The notes under the pieces were generated by a model. It had not been told where the DNA came from, made no database searches, and saw only the letters and a list, made by a program, of their open reading frames with translations. Positions 42,333 through 42,796 of a stretch of 42,796 bases of DNA are shown piece by piece. A program made the position numbers and the translations under genes. Every line of letters starts with the position of its first letter. Position 1 is the stretch's first letter. The stretch is from Megasphaera sp. UBA1696 (GTDB lineage: Bacteria; Bacillota; Negativicutes; Veillonellales; Megasphaeraceae). The stretch covers positions 1 through 42,796 of the forward strand of contig DCJQ01000049.1 of the NCBI GenBank assembly GCA_002319965.1, given 5' to 3'.

Positions 42333-42615
42333 AAAGAGAGGTATCAGATGTAGCTAGGCTTCGAAATTGTCGCCTACGGCTTTTCGTCAGAAAGTTTCCG
42401 ATGTGTCTGTGCGTTCAGACTTGTCACCTGCTACTCCCGATTTTAAAGCAGTCATATGGTCCCGATACGGGCAATCCAGTCGTCTCCGACATCCGCCATT
42501 TAAAGAAGCTACATGGCCCCGACAGCGACAGTCTGGTCGCCTATCGGCATCCGTCACAAAGGCTGACACATTGTTCCGATAACGGCAGTCTCGTCGTCTC
42601 CGACATCCGTCATTT
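42333..42615. repeat. Five imperfect tandem repeats of 54-58 bp
   Basis: Units begin with AAAG at 42333, 42391, 42445, 42502 and 42558 (lengths 58, 54, 57, 56, 58) and end in a CCGTCA/CCGCCATTT-like stretch. A 17-bp word, GTCGTCTCCGACATCCG, is identical at 42479 and 42593, exactly two units apart. GTCGCCTA-CGGC recurs in the first and fourth units. Function unknown. Confidence 0.7.
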
Positions 42616-42639
42616 CTTTATTTCATGTTTCATATAATA

Positions 42640-42671
42640 AAAGAAGCACTAGCATTTGCTAGTGCTTCTTT
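42640..42671 (-). terminator. Rho-independent terminator of the rRNA operon
   Basis: AAAGAAGCACTAGC (42640-42653), loop ATTT, GCTAGTGCTTCTTT (42658-42671), a perfect 14-bp stem ending in TTTATTATA on the minus strand. It lies nine bases past the 5S 3' end. Confidence 0.88.
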
Positions 42672-42679
42672 CTGCTTAA

Positions 42680-42796
42680 TCAGCGGCTTCCTATCCTCCC
42701 AGGGGGCCTCCCCCCAAGTACTTTCGGCGTTTGCGGCCTTAACTGCTGTGTTCGGCATGGGAACAGGGGGATCCCCTTAGCTATCGCCACCGGATT
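42680..42796 (-). rRNA. rrf: 5S ribosomal RNA (5' end at the window edge)
   Basis: The minus strand reads CCGGTGGCGATAGC, then CCCATGCCGAACACAG, AGTTAAGGC, and GCCGAAAGTACTTGG, all 5S landmarks. It ends GAAGCCGCTG, which pairs with the 5' CGGTGGC to close helix I. The gene is essentially complete, and the rest of the rRNA operon lies beyond the window. Confidence 0.95.

Larger units (their letters stand above)
42103..42679. other. 577-bp gene-free region with two terminators and a tandem repeat array
   Basis: No convincing gene. It holds the terminator of the EamA/secreted-protein unit (42208-42241), a stretch without recognisable features (42243-42332), the five-unit repeat array (42333-42615) and the rRNA terminator (42640-42671). 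Open frames across the array exist on both strands because the repeat length is close to a multiple of three. Confidence 0.6.

Noticed and set aside
42367..42637. Small open frames on both strands across the tandem repeats
   Set aside because: All arise from the 57-bp periodicity (19 codons), have no convincing ribosome site and no independent support. Reported as a repeat array.
1..42796. CRISPR arrays, tRNA genes, prophage or integrase genes
   Set aside because: None was recognised on either strand. The only repeat array has units too long and lacks the repeat-spacer pattern.

Overview
The window looks like a chromosomal segment of a strictly anaerobic Firmicute, probably of the Negativicutes (Megasphaera/Veillonellaceae-like). 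This is inferred from the gene set, the general style of the proteins and the 5S rRNA. It was not tested by a database search. Genes are densely packed and nearly all start choices are supported by strong AGGAGG-type ribosome binding sites, including several GTG starts.

Layout. (1) 1-7,600: housekeeping and accessory genes: an M20 metallohydrolase, a secreted beta-helix protein, pyruvate kinase, an exported M13 metallopeptidase, queC and an EamA transporter. (2) 8,621-17,360, minus strand: an unbroken 11-gene molybdenum operon in transcription order: single-domain modE, a MoeA/Mog-type molybdopterin-binding protein, moaC, moaA, a MOSC-Mog fusion, modA, modB, modC, xdhC, yqeC, mocA. A ModE-type operator precedes modE. 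(3) 17,578-22,677, plus strand: a mobA-mobB fusion, a cysteine form of formate dehydrogenase H (fdhF), a HydN-like 16-cysteine ferredoxin and moeA. (4) 22,681-32,466, minus strand: ssnA, ygfK, hyuA and a selenium-dependent xanthine dehydrogenase-type molybdenum hydroxylase, then a terminator, then yqeB and fdhD. (5) 32,769-39,811, plus strand: a YheO-like regulator, ygeX, ygeY, ygeW, carbamate kinase and an NCS2 purine permease. (6) 39,777-42,796: a LysR regulator divergent from an EamA transporter, a small secreted protein, a five-unit 54-58 bp tandem repeat between two sibling terminators, and a 5S rRNA gene on the minus strand.

How it works together. Blocks 2-5 form a nearly self-contained anaerobic purine (uric acid/xanthine) degradation island, the counterpart of the E. 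coli yge/ygf/yqe region. The permease imports the purine and molybdenum hydroxylase, YgfK, SsnA and HyuA open and process the rings. YgeY, YgeW and YgeX act on the ureido/diaminopropionate products, and carbamate kinase can recover ATP from carbamoyl phosphate. The molybdenum operon supplies molybdate, molybdopterin, cytidylylated cofactor (MocA, XdhC, YqeB, YqeC) for the hydroxylase and guanylated cofactor (MobAB, FdhD) for FdhF.

The most unusual points are: a YgfK that has lost the NAD(P)H-binding subdomain while keeping its FAD and ferredoxin parts; the direct pairing of a cysteine FdhF and HydN with this island, which suggests formate/ferredoxin as electron source; an FdhD without a visible CxxC; and a short tandem-repeat array beside the rRNA operon.
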